From Burkholderia latens (lineage in GTDB: Bacteria; Pseudomonadota; Gammaproteobacteria; Burkholderiales; Burkholderiaceae), in assembly GCF_902499045.1 (NCBI RefSeq), contig NZ_CABVPL010000046.1, forward strand, positions 1 to 62,491: 62,491 nucleotides of DNA, read 5' to 3'. The notes under the pieces are model-generated. The model made no database searches and had not been told where the DNA came from. It saw only the letters and a list, made by a program, of their open reading frames with translations. Position numbers and translations under genes: made by a program. Every line of letters starts with the position of its first letter. Within the stretch, counting starts at the first letter, position 1. Positions 45,482 through 53,296 of this stretch are shown here, piece by piece.

Positions 45482-46438
45482 ATGTCCGAAATCGACTGGC
45501 TGAGCCATTTCCTGCAAATGATCACCGTCACCGGCCGTGTGGAGGTGCGGTGCGCGTACGGCGCGCCCTGGCAGGTCGCTTGGGGCCAGTCCGCAGCTCA
45601 CGAGATTCCGTATCACGTCGTACTTGAAGGGCGCGCTGTTCTCGAGGACACCGGGACGGGGACCGTGAGGGAACTGGTGAGTGGGGACATCGTACTGTTA
45701 CCGCACGGGGCGCCGCATGTGCTGCACGACGGCAGCGGACGCGCGCCTGGCCCGACCTTCAATCGCCAAGGTTCCGTCGGATCGATAGTCAGCGAAAACG
45801 ACGGTTCGGGCGAGCGTTTGGACATGCTGTGCGGACGGTTCTTCATTGGACCGCCGCACGATCGGCTCGTTCGAGGGTACTTGCCGACGATGCTGACGGT
45901 ACGCTCCGTAGACGGCGGTGGCCAGGACGACATCGGCTCGGCGTCGAATCAACTGGCGAGCTTGGTCGGGCTGATGCGAATGGAGTCGGTCGGCGAAAAA
46001 CCGGGCGGATACGCCATTCTCAACGCGCTGACGTCCGCGTTGTTCACACTGGTGCTGCGCGCGGCCAGCGAGGCAGGGCAAGCCCCTGCGGGGCTGCTGG
46101 CGCTCGCTGGCCATCCGCGACTGGCCCCGGCCATTTCGGCGATGTTCTCCGACCCGGCGCGACCGTGGAGCCTGCCCGAGCTGGCCGACCTGTGCAACAT
46201 GTCGCGCGCAACCTTCATGCGGCACTTCCAGGACAAGCTGGGGCGGTCAGCTACGGAACTGCTCACCGATATCCGAATGACGCTGGCCGCCAACGAACTG
46301 AAGAAACCGGCGACGAGCACCGAGGCCGTGGCGGAATTCGTCGGCTATCGATCCGTCGCGGCATTCAGGCGCGTATTCACCGACAAGATGGGCATGACAC
46401 CGGGGCAGTGGCGGCGCGTCGCGAACGAAGCCGAATAG
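45482..46438 (+). CDS. AraC-family regulator, RclR-like (copy 2)
   Basis: The 318-residue paralogue of copy 1 has the same Cupin_6 sensor (HFLQMITVTGRVEVRCAYGA, DMLCGRFFIGPPHDR with the conserved Cys) and an almost identical helix-turn-helix half (WSLPELADLCNMSRATFMRH). Differences cluster in the sensor domain, for example GPTFNRQGSVGSIVSENDGS, suggesting a changed inducer. Start ATG 45482 aligns with copy 1. It follows the operon and is itself followed by the second promoter block at 46477-46560. Confidence 0.9.
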   Translation: MSEIDWLSHFLQMITVTGRVEVRCAYGAPWQVAWGQSAAHEIPYHVVLEGRAVLEDTGTGTVRELVSGDIVLLPHGAPHVLHDGSGRAPGPTFNRQGSVGSIVSENDGSGERLDMLCGRFFIGPPHDRLVRGYLPTMLTVRSVDGGGQDDIGSASNQLASLVGLMRMESVGEKPGGYAILNALTSALFTLVLRAASEAGQAPAGLLALAGHPRLAPAISAMFSDPARPWSLPELADLCNMSRATFMRHFQDKLGRSATELLTDIRMTLAANELKKPATSTEAVAEFVGYRSVAAFRRVFTDKMGMTPGQWRRVANEAE

Positions 46439-46476
46439 TGAACAGGGCTCGCAAGCGGTGCTGCATGGCCGGCTTT

Positions 46477-46560
46477 GGCGTTTGATCCTTTCAGGCATTT
46501 TATTGAGAAAACGTAGTCTCGAATTCGGTATTCGGGAGCTCTAGAGTGGAGACTCCTAGC
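46477..46560 (+). repeat. 84-bp promoter block, copy 2 (upstream of the DUF417 unit)
   Basis: This is the partner of 41094-41177, with the same length and no gaps. The AGTCTC...GAGACT core and a TTTTATTGAG segment are conserved. It begins 38 bp after the AraC copy 2 stop and ends 22 bp before the next start codon. Confidence 0.8.
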
Positions 46561-46582
46561 ACACTGATGAACGAGTCACGCC

Positions 46583-46843
46583 ATGAACCGCATCGCCATT
46601 CCCGCCATCAAGTCGCTCGCCGCAGAAAGCGGCGCGCGGGCCAGCCATTTCGTCGCTGGACGAACGGCAAATACGTTCGCTGCGCTGCGTAACTTTGTCG
46701 AAACAAATTTCATCGCGCTGCTCGGTATTGCGGGTGTCGCTGCATCGGCTAGCTTGGCGGAAATTGCGCTGACCATTGCGATCACCATCATTACGCGCAC
46801 CTTCAGGCGTCCCAGCGGTACGTTGCCCGCGGCTCGCGCATAA
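46583..46843 (+). CDS. Small hypothetical membrane protein
   Basis: The 86-residue product has one hydrophobic segment (about 43-70, NFIALLGIAGVAASASLAEI) followed by a basic tail. It starts 22 bp after the promoter block, close to the right place for a first gene. The ribosome site is poor and I recognise no family, so a leader or spurious frame remains possible. Confidence 0.4.
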   Translation: MNRIAIPAIKSLAAESGARASHFVAGRTANTFAALRNFVETNFIALLGIAGVAASASLAEIALTIAITIITRTFRRPSGTLPAARA

Positions 46844-46998
46844 AGCCGTTCGATATGGCCGGCGAAGCGTGGCAACGCCGATTCAAATTCGCGCTGCATC
46901 CAGATGCCGGGAACGCCGGAAGAAGCTGTCGGCTGGGTCGGCAGCACGTGAATGTCCTCCTCAACGTAGTCAGATCTCACCTTAACCGGGTATCAAAA

Positions 46999-47505
46999 AT
47001 GACCACTCGTGCAAATCCGATTCGTCTGCAAATCGCTGAGAAGGCTGTTGGGTCGCTCTCGCTCCTTGCGCTGCTTCGATGGACGCTGGTCGTCATCTTT
47101 CTTTGGTTCGGGGGTATGAAGTTCACTGGATACGAAGCCAACGGGATTGCGCCGTTCATCGTCAACAGTCCGATCATGAGCTGGTTGAATACGCTTGTCG
47201 GCGTTCGAGGCGCAAGCTACGTGATCGGCGTACTGGAGCTGTCTACAGCCGCAGCGCTGATTGCAGGAGCCTTCCAGCCCTTCTTCTCAGCATTGGGAGC
47301 AGTGATGTCGGCCGCGACCTACGTGATCACGCTGACCTTCTTCTTGAGCACGCCGGGTGTGGCCGAAGCGACGGCGGGTGGCTTTCCGGCCATTTCGGCA
47401 CTGCCCGGCCAGTTCCTTCTCAAGGACCTCGTTCTGCTTGCGGCATCGCTTTGTCTAGTCGTCGCGTCTGTTCAAGGCTCGGCGCCCGGAGCTGATACGC
47501 GGTGA
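46999..47505 (+). CDS. DUF417 inner-membrane protein (YkgB/RclC-like)
   Basis: The 168-residue protein has four predicted helices: LLALLRWTLVVIFLWFGGMK, then FTGYEANGIAPFIVNSPIMS, SYVIGVLELSTAAALIAGAF, the GAVMSAATYVITLTFFLSTP segment, and a last helix after PGQFLLKDLVLLAAS. These are DUF417 signatures. E. coli RclC of the reactive-chlorine regulon is the best-known member. Its position behind RclR-like AraC copy 2 and its promoter block agrees with an rcl-type role. Confidence 0.88.
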   Translation: MTTRANPIRLQIAEKAVGSLSLLALLRWTLVVIFLWFGGMKFTGYEANGIAPFIVNSPIMSWLNTLVGVRGASYVIGVLELSTAAALIAGAFQPFFSALGAVMSAATYVITLTFFLSTPGVAEATAGGFPAISALPGQFLLKDLVLLAASLCLVVASVQGSAPGADTR

Positions 47506-47616
47506 TGAGCTTCGTTCCATAGATAAGGGGCTGCGCCGTTCTCGATAGAAGGCCGGATTGCGACAGACGTAGCGGTGCGACGAACAAGATCCGATTTTCG
47601 TTCGTCGCCCTTCGCG

Positions 47617-49038
47617 TTACCGCGCGTCGCCGCAATATCTGTCGATGATCTCGAACAGTTGGCGGCATGACGCGGCGACATGCTGTTCAGGCGCGGTCGC
47701 AACGCTGAGTAGCAGGCCCGGTCGTGTCCATGACGGATTTGCAAACCATGCAGAAAGCGGAGACGGTGCAATACGAAAAGTCATCGCTTCCTTCACGATC
47801 AGCCGATCCGGCGCGCCTTCGGGAAGTCTGAGAAGTACGGATAGGCCTGCATTGATCCATTCTGCGTGACGCGTGCGCAGCTGTTCGCATAGTGCTTCGC
47901 GCTGGGCGGAATAAATTCGTTTGAGGCGGCGCACCCGTCGAATGTAGTGACCACGCCGCATGAAGTCGGCTGTCGCGAGCTGGATGACCGGTGACGGAGC
48001 GGGAGCAAGCGTTGCCGCGACCTCTGCGAAGGCATCGACCAACTCGACCGGCGCGACGGCAAATCCGAGCCGCAGGGCGGGACTAATGGTTTTGCTGAAG
48101 GAGCCGATATGGATCACGCGTTTTCCTTCGTCCAACGAAGCCATCGCGGGGGCGGGTCGGCCTTGCAGTTGGAGTTCGCCGAGGTAGTCGTCTTCGATTA
48201 TCCATGCATGGTTTGAACGGGCCCAGTCGAGCAGTTGGAGGCGCCGCCTTAGCGAGAGCGTCGAACCCAGCGGCGCCTGTTGACCGGGAGTGACGACAGC
48301 CAATGCGGCGTCGGATGCATGTGCAATCCCGTAGTCGACGTTGAGACCATCCGCATCGACCGGCACGGGCACGACCGTCAGGCGGGCAAGTTCCAGTCCT
48401 TTACGCGTGACCATGAAGCCGGGCTCTTCCATCCAGGCTTTTCTACCGTCAAGGTTGAGCACCCGGAGTGCCAGGCCTAACCCGGAGATGTACCCTGAAG
48501 TGACGAAGACCTGCTCCGGATGGCAGTGGTAGTTGCGCGTGATCGCCAGGTTCGCAGCGATTTCGGTTCGCAACTCCAGCTCGCCGCGCGGATCAGGATA
48601 GAGCAACGACGACAACGATCCTGTCTTTAATAGATTCGATGAGCGAGACCGGGAAAAGAGCTTTTCAGGTAGGCCTTCGAATGCGGGAACGCCGAGCTGA
48701 AAAATCGCTGGCCCCGCATTCATTTCGTCATAGGACTTCATGAATGGCCCCACTGGCGGCACTGCCGGCCGAGTCGCATTAGCGCTAGGCCGCGGGGCAA
48801 CCCGGGTACCTCTTGCACCAAAGGTCTCGATCATTTGCGCGTCCGACAGATGCTCGTAAGCGGTCTGAACAGTACCGCGCGCCACACCCAGTTGCGCCGC
48901 GAGATCTTGCCACGACGGAAGACGAGTCCCTGGGGCAAGCAATCCCGATTCTATGGCTCTGCTAATGCTGATTCGGATTTGCTCGGCGAGGGGAAGCTTC
49001 GCCGTCCGGTCGAGTTGAATTTGAAGGTCTCGATTCAT
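47617..49038 (-). CDS. MocR-family (PdxR-like) transcriptional regulator
   Basis: The 473-residue protein has a GntR winged helix (about 5-75, PLAEQIRISISRAIESGLLA, WQDLAAQLGVARGTVQTAYE) joined to a fold-type I aminotransferase domain. The latter has the PLP-Lys in HIGSFSKTISPALRLGFAV (about residue 310) and EEPGFMVTRKGLE. MocR proteins use PLP or an aldimine as effector and bind direct repeats. Start ATG 49038 is preferred. The two TCTTGGT repeats begin only 2 bp upstream, which suggests autoregulation. A near-identical repeat element precedes the cupin gene at 39281. Confidence 0.92.
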   Translation of the reverse strand: MNRDLQIQLDRTAKLPLAEQIRISISRAIESGLLAPGTRLPSWQDLAAQLGVARGTVQTAYEHLSDAQMIETFGARGTRVAPRPSANATRPAVPPVGPFMKSYDEMNAGPAIFQLGVPAFEGLPEKLFSRSRSSNLLKTGSLSSLLYPDPRGELELRTEIAANLAITRNYHCHPEQVFVTSGYISGLGLALRVLNLDGRKAWMEEPGFMVTRKGLELARLTVVPVPVDADGLNVDYGIAHASDAALAVVTPGQQAPLGSTLSLRRRLQLLDWARSNHAWIIEDDYLGELQLQGRPAPAMASLDEGKRVIHIGSFSKTISPALRLGFAVAPVELVDAFAEVAATLAPAPSPVIQLATADFMRRGHYIRRVRRLKRIYSAQREALCEQLRTRHAEWINAGLSVLLRLPEGAPDRLIVKEAMTFRIAPSPLSAWFANPSWTRPGLLLSVATAPEQHVAASCRQLFEIIDRYCGDAR

Positions 49039-49040
49039 GC

Positions 49041-49107
49041 TCTTGGTACACACAAAAGTTGCACATCTTGGTTCTTCTTTTTATGCCATCGATCGCACAG
49101 AATCTTC
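49041..49107. promoter_or_regulatory. MocR-type direct-repeat element at the MocR promoter
   Basis: TCTTGGT at 49041-49047 and 49066-49072, 25 bp apart, is followed by TTCTTC and CCATCGA...ACAGAAT as at 39191-39257. In the cupin orientation it would drive transcription rightward, towards the DUF3331-like and MNIO genes. It abuts the MocR start codon. Confidence 0.7.
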
Positions 49108-49231
49108 GCACGGTCGGGACATGAAATGTAAGGGATGCAGAGTAATGAAGGCAAAACATTTTTCAATATCCAAGGGGTGAGGGTGGGCCGGCGTTGACAG
49201 CCTTGTAGTCAGCGGTGCGAACTTCCACCAC

Positions 49232-49570
49232 ATGCATCCTGTCGGACTTTTTTACGGGCAGCCCGCTATGAGAAATGACCGGTCGATCCTGCATGTTTCC
49301 ATGGTGGAGAAACTGTCGCCGACGATGATCAGCATCAGCTGGAGCAGTCCGTGTTTGGGCCACTATACGGACCAGGTCTGGCGCGTCGGTCTTGCGCGCA
49401 CGGAATCGGTTTGCATGCTTTCCGGCATGTCGATACTGCCCGGAGATACGGTCTTTCGTCCTCGGACACAGCGCTCGCGCGTGCCGATCAACCACAACCG
49501 TATGATTTTGGCTTCCGCGGTTGCAGGGGCGCTCCGTGACTCCGACACGTCGCAAATGACAGAAACATGA
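49232..49570 (+). CDS. DUF3331-like protein, possibly truncated
   Basis: The 112-residue frame contains VSMVEKLSPTMISISWSSPC, GHYTDQVWRVGLARTESVCM, LSGMSILPGDTVFRPRTQRS and HNRMILASAVAGA. This resembles DUF3331, a small Burkholderiaceae-specific family of unknown function. The usual N-terminal 50-60 residues are missing, no ribosome site is visible and an in-frame stop lies close upstream, so the gene may be a 5'-deleted remnant. The alternative start is ATG 49268. Confidence 0.5.
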   Translation: MHPVGLFYGQPAMRNDRSILHVSMVEKLSPTMISISWSSPCLGHYTDQVWRVGLARTESVCMLSGMSILPGDTVFRPRTQRSRVPINHNRMILASAVAGALRDSDTSQMTET

Positions 49571-49736
49571 ATTCCTCGCCAAACGGCGTTAGCGGGTGCT
49601 CAAACCGGCATGTGCGGAGCGACAGGAACCGATCCTTGTTTTGGGGGATCCTGCTTTCTCACTCGTCGCCAAGCGTTTCAACCGCACCACAGACAGGGCC
49701 GGAAGGCTACTGGTGTTCAACGAGAGATACGGCGAT

Positions 49737-50627
49737 ATGGAAATTCGAGATTCACTGCCTGAGTCAGCGCATCATCGCGCCGACTGTCCAGCATGGACGA
49801 ATCGTGATCTTGGTGTGGGTATCGGCATTCATCAGCTCCACTACCCTGACTTTCTGGCATCGCGGCAGCCGGTCGACTGGGTAGAGGTTCACACGGAGGA
49901 TTACCTGGCGGACGGCGGCTACGATCTGCACGTTCTGGAGCAGGTCCGACGGGATTATCCGCTTAGCTTTCATGGTGCGGGATTGAGCATCGGATCGACC
50001 GGACCGTTGGACAAGAACCACGTCGGCCATATCGCGTCGCTTGTAGAGCGGTTTCAGCCTGCACTTGTATCCGAGCATTTGTCATGGTCGGTCTCCTTGA
50101 CACGCCACCTGTACGATGCGCTGCCGCTGCCTTTTACGGCTGAGTCGTTGGACGTGGTGGCACGACACGTCGATCAGATTCAAAGCGCGCTGAAGCGGAC
50201 CCTGTTGGTTGAGAACATCACTCGTGGCGTTTGTTTTCGACAGGACGAAATGACGGAATCGGAGTTCCTTTCTGAACTCGTGGGGCGTACGGGATGCGCG
50301 ATTCTCGTGGATATCAGCAACCTCTACGAGAGCCAAACCCAACGCGGGGACGACGCTTTTGAAGCGCTGGCGCGTCTTCCCGCGGATGCAGTGATGGAGA
50401 TTCATGTGAGCGCGCGACAAAGGCGCACTCACTCGGTCGCCGACCATTACGCGGACGGCGTTTGCACTGATGTCTGGCGGCTTTACGGCTCCGCGGTCGA
50501 ACGGTTCGGGGGCGTTTCGACACTGATCGAGTGTGAAGGTGACGCTGCTTCGCTCTCGAGCCTTCTCAACGAAGCATCGACGGCCAGGCACGTTGCGGAA
50601 GTGTTCGGGGTGAGGAGGGCTGAATGA
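49737..50627 (+). CDS. MNIO-family (DUF692/BufB-like) multinuclear iron enzyme
   Basis: The 296-residue TIM-barrel protein matches DUF692: GVGIGIHQLHYPDFLASRQP, VDWVEVHTEDYLADGGYDLH, FHGAGLSIGS, SEHLSWS, LLVENITRG, ILVDISNLYES, EIHVSARQRRTHSVADHYAD, and IECEGD. The His/Glu/Asp/Asn ligand set for two or three irons is intact. Family members oxidatively modify cysteine in ribosomal peptides (MbnB, TglH, BufB). A BufC-like partner overlaps by 4 bp (ATGA). No Cys-rich precursor gene is visible nearby. I preferred ATG 49737; the frame is open to 49596. Confidence 0.88.
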   Translation: MEIRDSLPESAHHRADCPAWTNRDLGVGIGIHQLHYPDFLASRQPVDWVEVHTEDYLADGGYDLHVLEQVRRDYPLSFHGAGLSIGSTGPLDKNHVGHIASLVERFQPALVSEHLSWSVSLTRHLYDALPLPFTAESLDVVARHVDQIQSALKRTLLVENITRGVCFRQDEMTESEFLSELVGRTGCAILVDISNLYESQTQRGDDAFEALARLPADAVMEIHVSARQRRTHSVADHYADGVCTDVWRLYGSAVERFGGVSTLIECEGDAASLSSLLNEASTARHVAEVFGVRRAE

Positions 50628-51409
50628 GGGAATCGCTCAAGCAGGTGCAATTGGAATTCGCAACGTCACTGTTGCACACCAACGCGGAAACCGCTTTGCT
50701 GGCCCGGCTTGCAGGCGATGTGGCGAAGAACAGAAATCGCGTCGCTCACTACCGGGATCATCTCCGGCACACGTGGCACCGCGCGCTAGCGTCCGCCTAT
50801 CCGGTCCTCCACAGTCTGATGGGCGAAGCGTTCTTCGTTGCGCTTTCCCGCGAATATGGCACTGCAGATCCATCCCGGTCCAGCGATCTCAATCGGTTCG
50901 GAAGCCGTATGGCGGAATTGCTGGAGGCATGGCCACCTACCGCGACATTACGTTACCTTGCTGACGTAGCGCGGCTCGAGTGGGTGCTCCATCGGGCCAG
51001 GTATGCGGCGGATGCGGTGACGCGCCCGTCAAGCCGATGGACCTATGCCACGGTCGAAGCGCTCGAGAATTGTTCCATCCTGTTTCATCCAGCCGTCGAG
51101 TTGGTTCACACGTCGACGCGTGCCGCAGATCGCTGGCGCATGTTTCGTTCGTCTGGCGAAAAGCCTGCTCTCTCCGACGCAGATCATCCGCAATGGTCGG
51201 TCGTTGCTCGTGTCGGGTGGACGCCCGACGTTCTGGTGATATCCGAGAATGCGTTTGCGATGCTCACTGAACTGCGCGATGGCGCGACGATAGGTGACGC
51301 ACACCGCTCTGCGGTGTCGCGCGACGCCAGTTTTGATTTTGATCGCCATTGGCATCAATGGATTCGGCACGGCATCGTCGCGACGGCTGACGTTAGGAGG
51401 TCGGCGTAG
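50624..51409 (+). CDS. BufC/HvfC-type partner protein (DUF2063 domain)
   Basis: The 261-residue protein has an N-terminal DUF2063 domain (LKQVQLEFATSLLHTNAETA, HYRDHLRHTWHRALASAYPV, LHSLMGEAFFVALSREY, LADVARLEWVLHRARYA) and a C-terminal winged-helix-like part (ISENAFAMLTELRDGATIGD). In bufferin and related systems it brings the precursor peptide to the MNIO enzyme. It is translationally coupled to the MNIO gene. The dnaE2 fragment follows downstream on the opposite strand. Confidence 0.87.
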   Translation: MRESLKQVQLEFATSLLHTNAETALLARLAGDVAKNRNRVAHYRDHLRHTWHRALASAYPVLHSLMGEAFFVALSREYGTADPSRSSDLNRFGSRMAELLEAWPPTATLRYLADVARLEWVLHRARYAADAVTRPSSRWTYATVEALENCSILFHPAVELVHTSTRAADRWRMFRSSGEKPALSDADHPQWSVVARVGWTPDVLVISENAFAMLTELRDGATIGDAHRSAVSRDASFDFDRHWHQWIRHGIVATADVRRSA

Positions 51410-51462
51410 TGGTCGAGGTCTTGGATGTAATGGCTCAGGCGTGTTTGTTGACGCCTTGGCAA

Positions 51463-51830
51463 AACTCAGTCGATGTTGCCGGCAGCGCCACGCGTAACTC
51501 GATCCTGTCGACGAGCTCGCGATCGGATGCCGCACCTCCCCTTCAGCCTGTCCCACGCCGTAGACCGCGAGCAACGCAGCGGCGAGCGCTTCCTCCCGAT
51601 ACTTTTCCAACAGACCGGGCCAGAGGATGACGTCGAGCTGCCCCGTCCCGTCCTCGAGCGTCGTGAACAGCGAGCCGTTCGCCGTGCCGGGCCGTTGCCG
51701 AACCGTGACCAGTCCGCACATGCGCGCGCTGGCCGCTGCGCAGTGCGGATATCGGCCGATTTCGTGAGGGGCCACGCGACAAGCCGTTTTAGATCGGATG
51801 CGGATACGCCATGTGCCGCGGGCGTACGCG
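51463..51830 (-). pseudogene. dnaE2: Decayed C-terminal fragment of error-prone DNA polymerase DnaE2 (ImuC)
   Basis: Leftward, the sequence encodes GVSASDLKRL, then in another frame GLVTVRQRPGTANGSLFTTL (51720 leftward), DVILWPGLLEKYREEALAAA, VYGVGQAEGEVRHPI, then in a third frame RELVDRIELRVALPATSTEF. This is the OB-fold and C-terminus of DnaE2. Frameshifts split it and more than 900 residues are missing. No imuA/imuB are nearby. It marks the right end of the accessory segment. Confidence 0.75.
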
Positions 51831-51884
51831 GCCTGTATCGGATGGCTGCATCCGCCTCTGATCGAAAGCGATAGCCGCGCGCGG

Positions 51885-51975
51885 CATTCTTCAGTACAAA
51901 CCCTGATTAAAAAACCTTATCGCGGTGAAAAATTCCGCATCTTATTGAACCGATATCGGCTCGCTATAGTGGCTC
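51885..51975 (+). promoter_or_regulatory. AT-rich upstream region of the M20 hydrolase gene
   Basis: A stretch of clearly lower GC than its surroundings (with GATTAAAAAACC and CGCTATAGTGG) lies 70-160 bp upstream of the hydrolase start. TATAGT could be a -10 element. No specific operator is recognised. Confidence 0.4.
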
Positions 51976-52041
51976 GCTTTCCCGCACGCCATCGCGGCGC
52001 GCGGCTGACACGCCGACCAGTTGACCCGCAGGAGCCGCTTG

Positions 52042-53232
52042 ATGACCACCGACGCACGATTCACCGAAATCGAGGATCTGATGCCCGCCGCCCGCGCGCT
52101 GCGCGAGATCCGCCACCACATTCACCATCACCCCGAGCTCGCATACGAAGAGCACGAGACCGCGGCGCTCGTCGCGGACAAGCTCGAGCAATGGGGCTGG
52201 CAGGTGACGCGCGGGGTCGGCAAGACCGGAGTGGTCGGCACGCTGCGCGTCGGCGACGGCACGCGCAGCATCGGCATCCGCGCGGACATGGACGCGCTGC
52301 CGATCGTCGAAGCGACCGGCCTGTCGTATGCGAGCGCCGCGCACGGCAAGATGCACGCTTGCGGCCACGACGGCCACACGACGATGCTGCTCGGCGCCGC
52401 GCAGCACCTCGCGAAGACGCGCAACTTCTCCGGCACCGTGCACCTGTATTTCCAGCCGGCGGAAGAGCACGGCGTCGACAGCGGCGCGAAGAAGATGATC
52501 GACGACGGGCTGTTCGAACGCTTTCCGTGCGATGCGGTGTTCGGAATGCACAACCATCCGGGCGCGGCGCCCGGCGTGTTTCTCACGCGCCGCGGCCCGT
52601 TCATGTCGGCTGGCGACAAGGCGATCATCTCGATCGAGGGCGTCGGCGGCCACGCGGCGCGCCCGCACCTGACGGTCGACCCGGTGGTGGTGGCTGCGAG
52701 CATCGTGATGGCGCTGCAGACGATCGTCGCGCGCAACGTCGACCCGTCGCAGCCGGCCGTCGTCACGGTCGGCTCGATGCACGCGGGCACCGCGAACAAC
52801 GTGATTCCCAACGGCGCCCGCCTCGAACTGAGCGTGCGATCGTTCAGCCCCGACGTGCGTGCGCTGCTCAAGCGGCGCATCGTCGAGCTGGCCGAATCGC
52901 AGGCCGCGAGCTACGGCGCGACCGCGAACGTCGAGTACATCGAAGGCTATCCGGTCGTCGTCAATACGGATGCCGAAACGGATTTCGCCGCGCAGGTCGC
53001 CCGCGAACTCGTCGGCGACGCGCACGTGGTCGAGCAGGCCGACCTGCTGATGGGCAGCGAGGATTTCGCGTTCATGCTGCAGCGGCGGCCCGGCTCGTTC
53101 GTGCGGCTCGGCAACGGCGAAGGCGAGGACGGCTGCATGGTGCACAACCCGAAGTACGACTTCAACGATCGCAACCTGCCGATCGGCGCGGCGTTCTGGA
53201 CGCGCCTGGTGGAGCGTTACCTGGGGCAGTAA
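52042..53232 (+). CDS. M20-family N-acyl amino acid amidohydrolase (HipO/AmhX-like)
   Basis: The 396-residue metallopeptidase has the M20D set: IRHHIHHHPELAYEEHET, ADMDALPI, HACGHDGHT with metal His/Asp, QPAEEHGVDSGAKKM with the catalytic Glu pair, GHAARPHLTVDP in the lid domain, and MGSEDFAFM. Members hydrolyse hippurate, N-acetyl amino acids or indole-acetyl amino acids. GGAG lies 7 bp before ATG 52042. It precedes an MHS transporter by 64 bp, suggesting uptake and cleavage of an acylated amino acid. Confidence 0.93.
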   Translation: MTTDARFTEIEDLMPAARALREIRHHIHHHPELAYEEHETAALVADKLEQWGWQVTRGVGKTGVVGTLRVGDGTRSIGIRADMDALPIVEATGLSYASAAHGKMHACGHDGHTTMLLGAAQHLAKTRNFSGTVHLYFQPAEEHGVDSGAKKMIDDGLFERFPCDAVFGMHNHPGAAPGVFLTRRGPFMSAGDKAIISIEGVGGHAARPHLTVDPVVVAASIVMALQTIVARNVDPSQPAVVTVGSMHAGTANNVIPNGARLELSVRSFSPDVRALLKRRIVELAESQAASYGATANVEYIEGYPVVVNTDAETDFAAQVARELVGDAHVVEQADLLMGSEDFAFMLQRRPGSFVRLGNGEGEDGCMVHNPKYDFNDRNLPIGAAFWTRLVERYLGQ

Positions 53233-53296
53233 CGCCCCGCCGAGACGCGCGACGGCCGGCCGGCGTTTCCGGCCGCATTGACAGGAGATTCGAGCG

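Noticed and set aside
46576-46980. 134-codon minus-strand frame opposite the small membrane protein
   Set aside because: No ribosome site or family; it overlaps the promoter block and the rightward transcription unit, so the plus-strand reading is preferred.
49163-49582. 139-codon minus-strand frame upstream of the MNIO gene
   Set aside because: No motif. The opposite strand shows a DUF3331-like pattern, which explains the open frame.
51029-51775. 248-codon minus-strand frame containing a DnaE2 tail
   Set aside because: Only the first 80 or so codons resemble DnaE2; the remainder is antisense to the BufC-like gene. It was recorded as a pseudogene fragment rather than a CDS.
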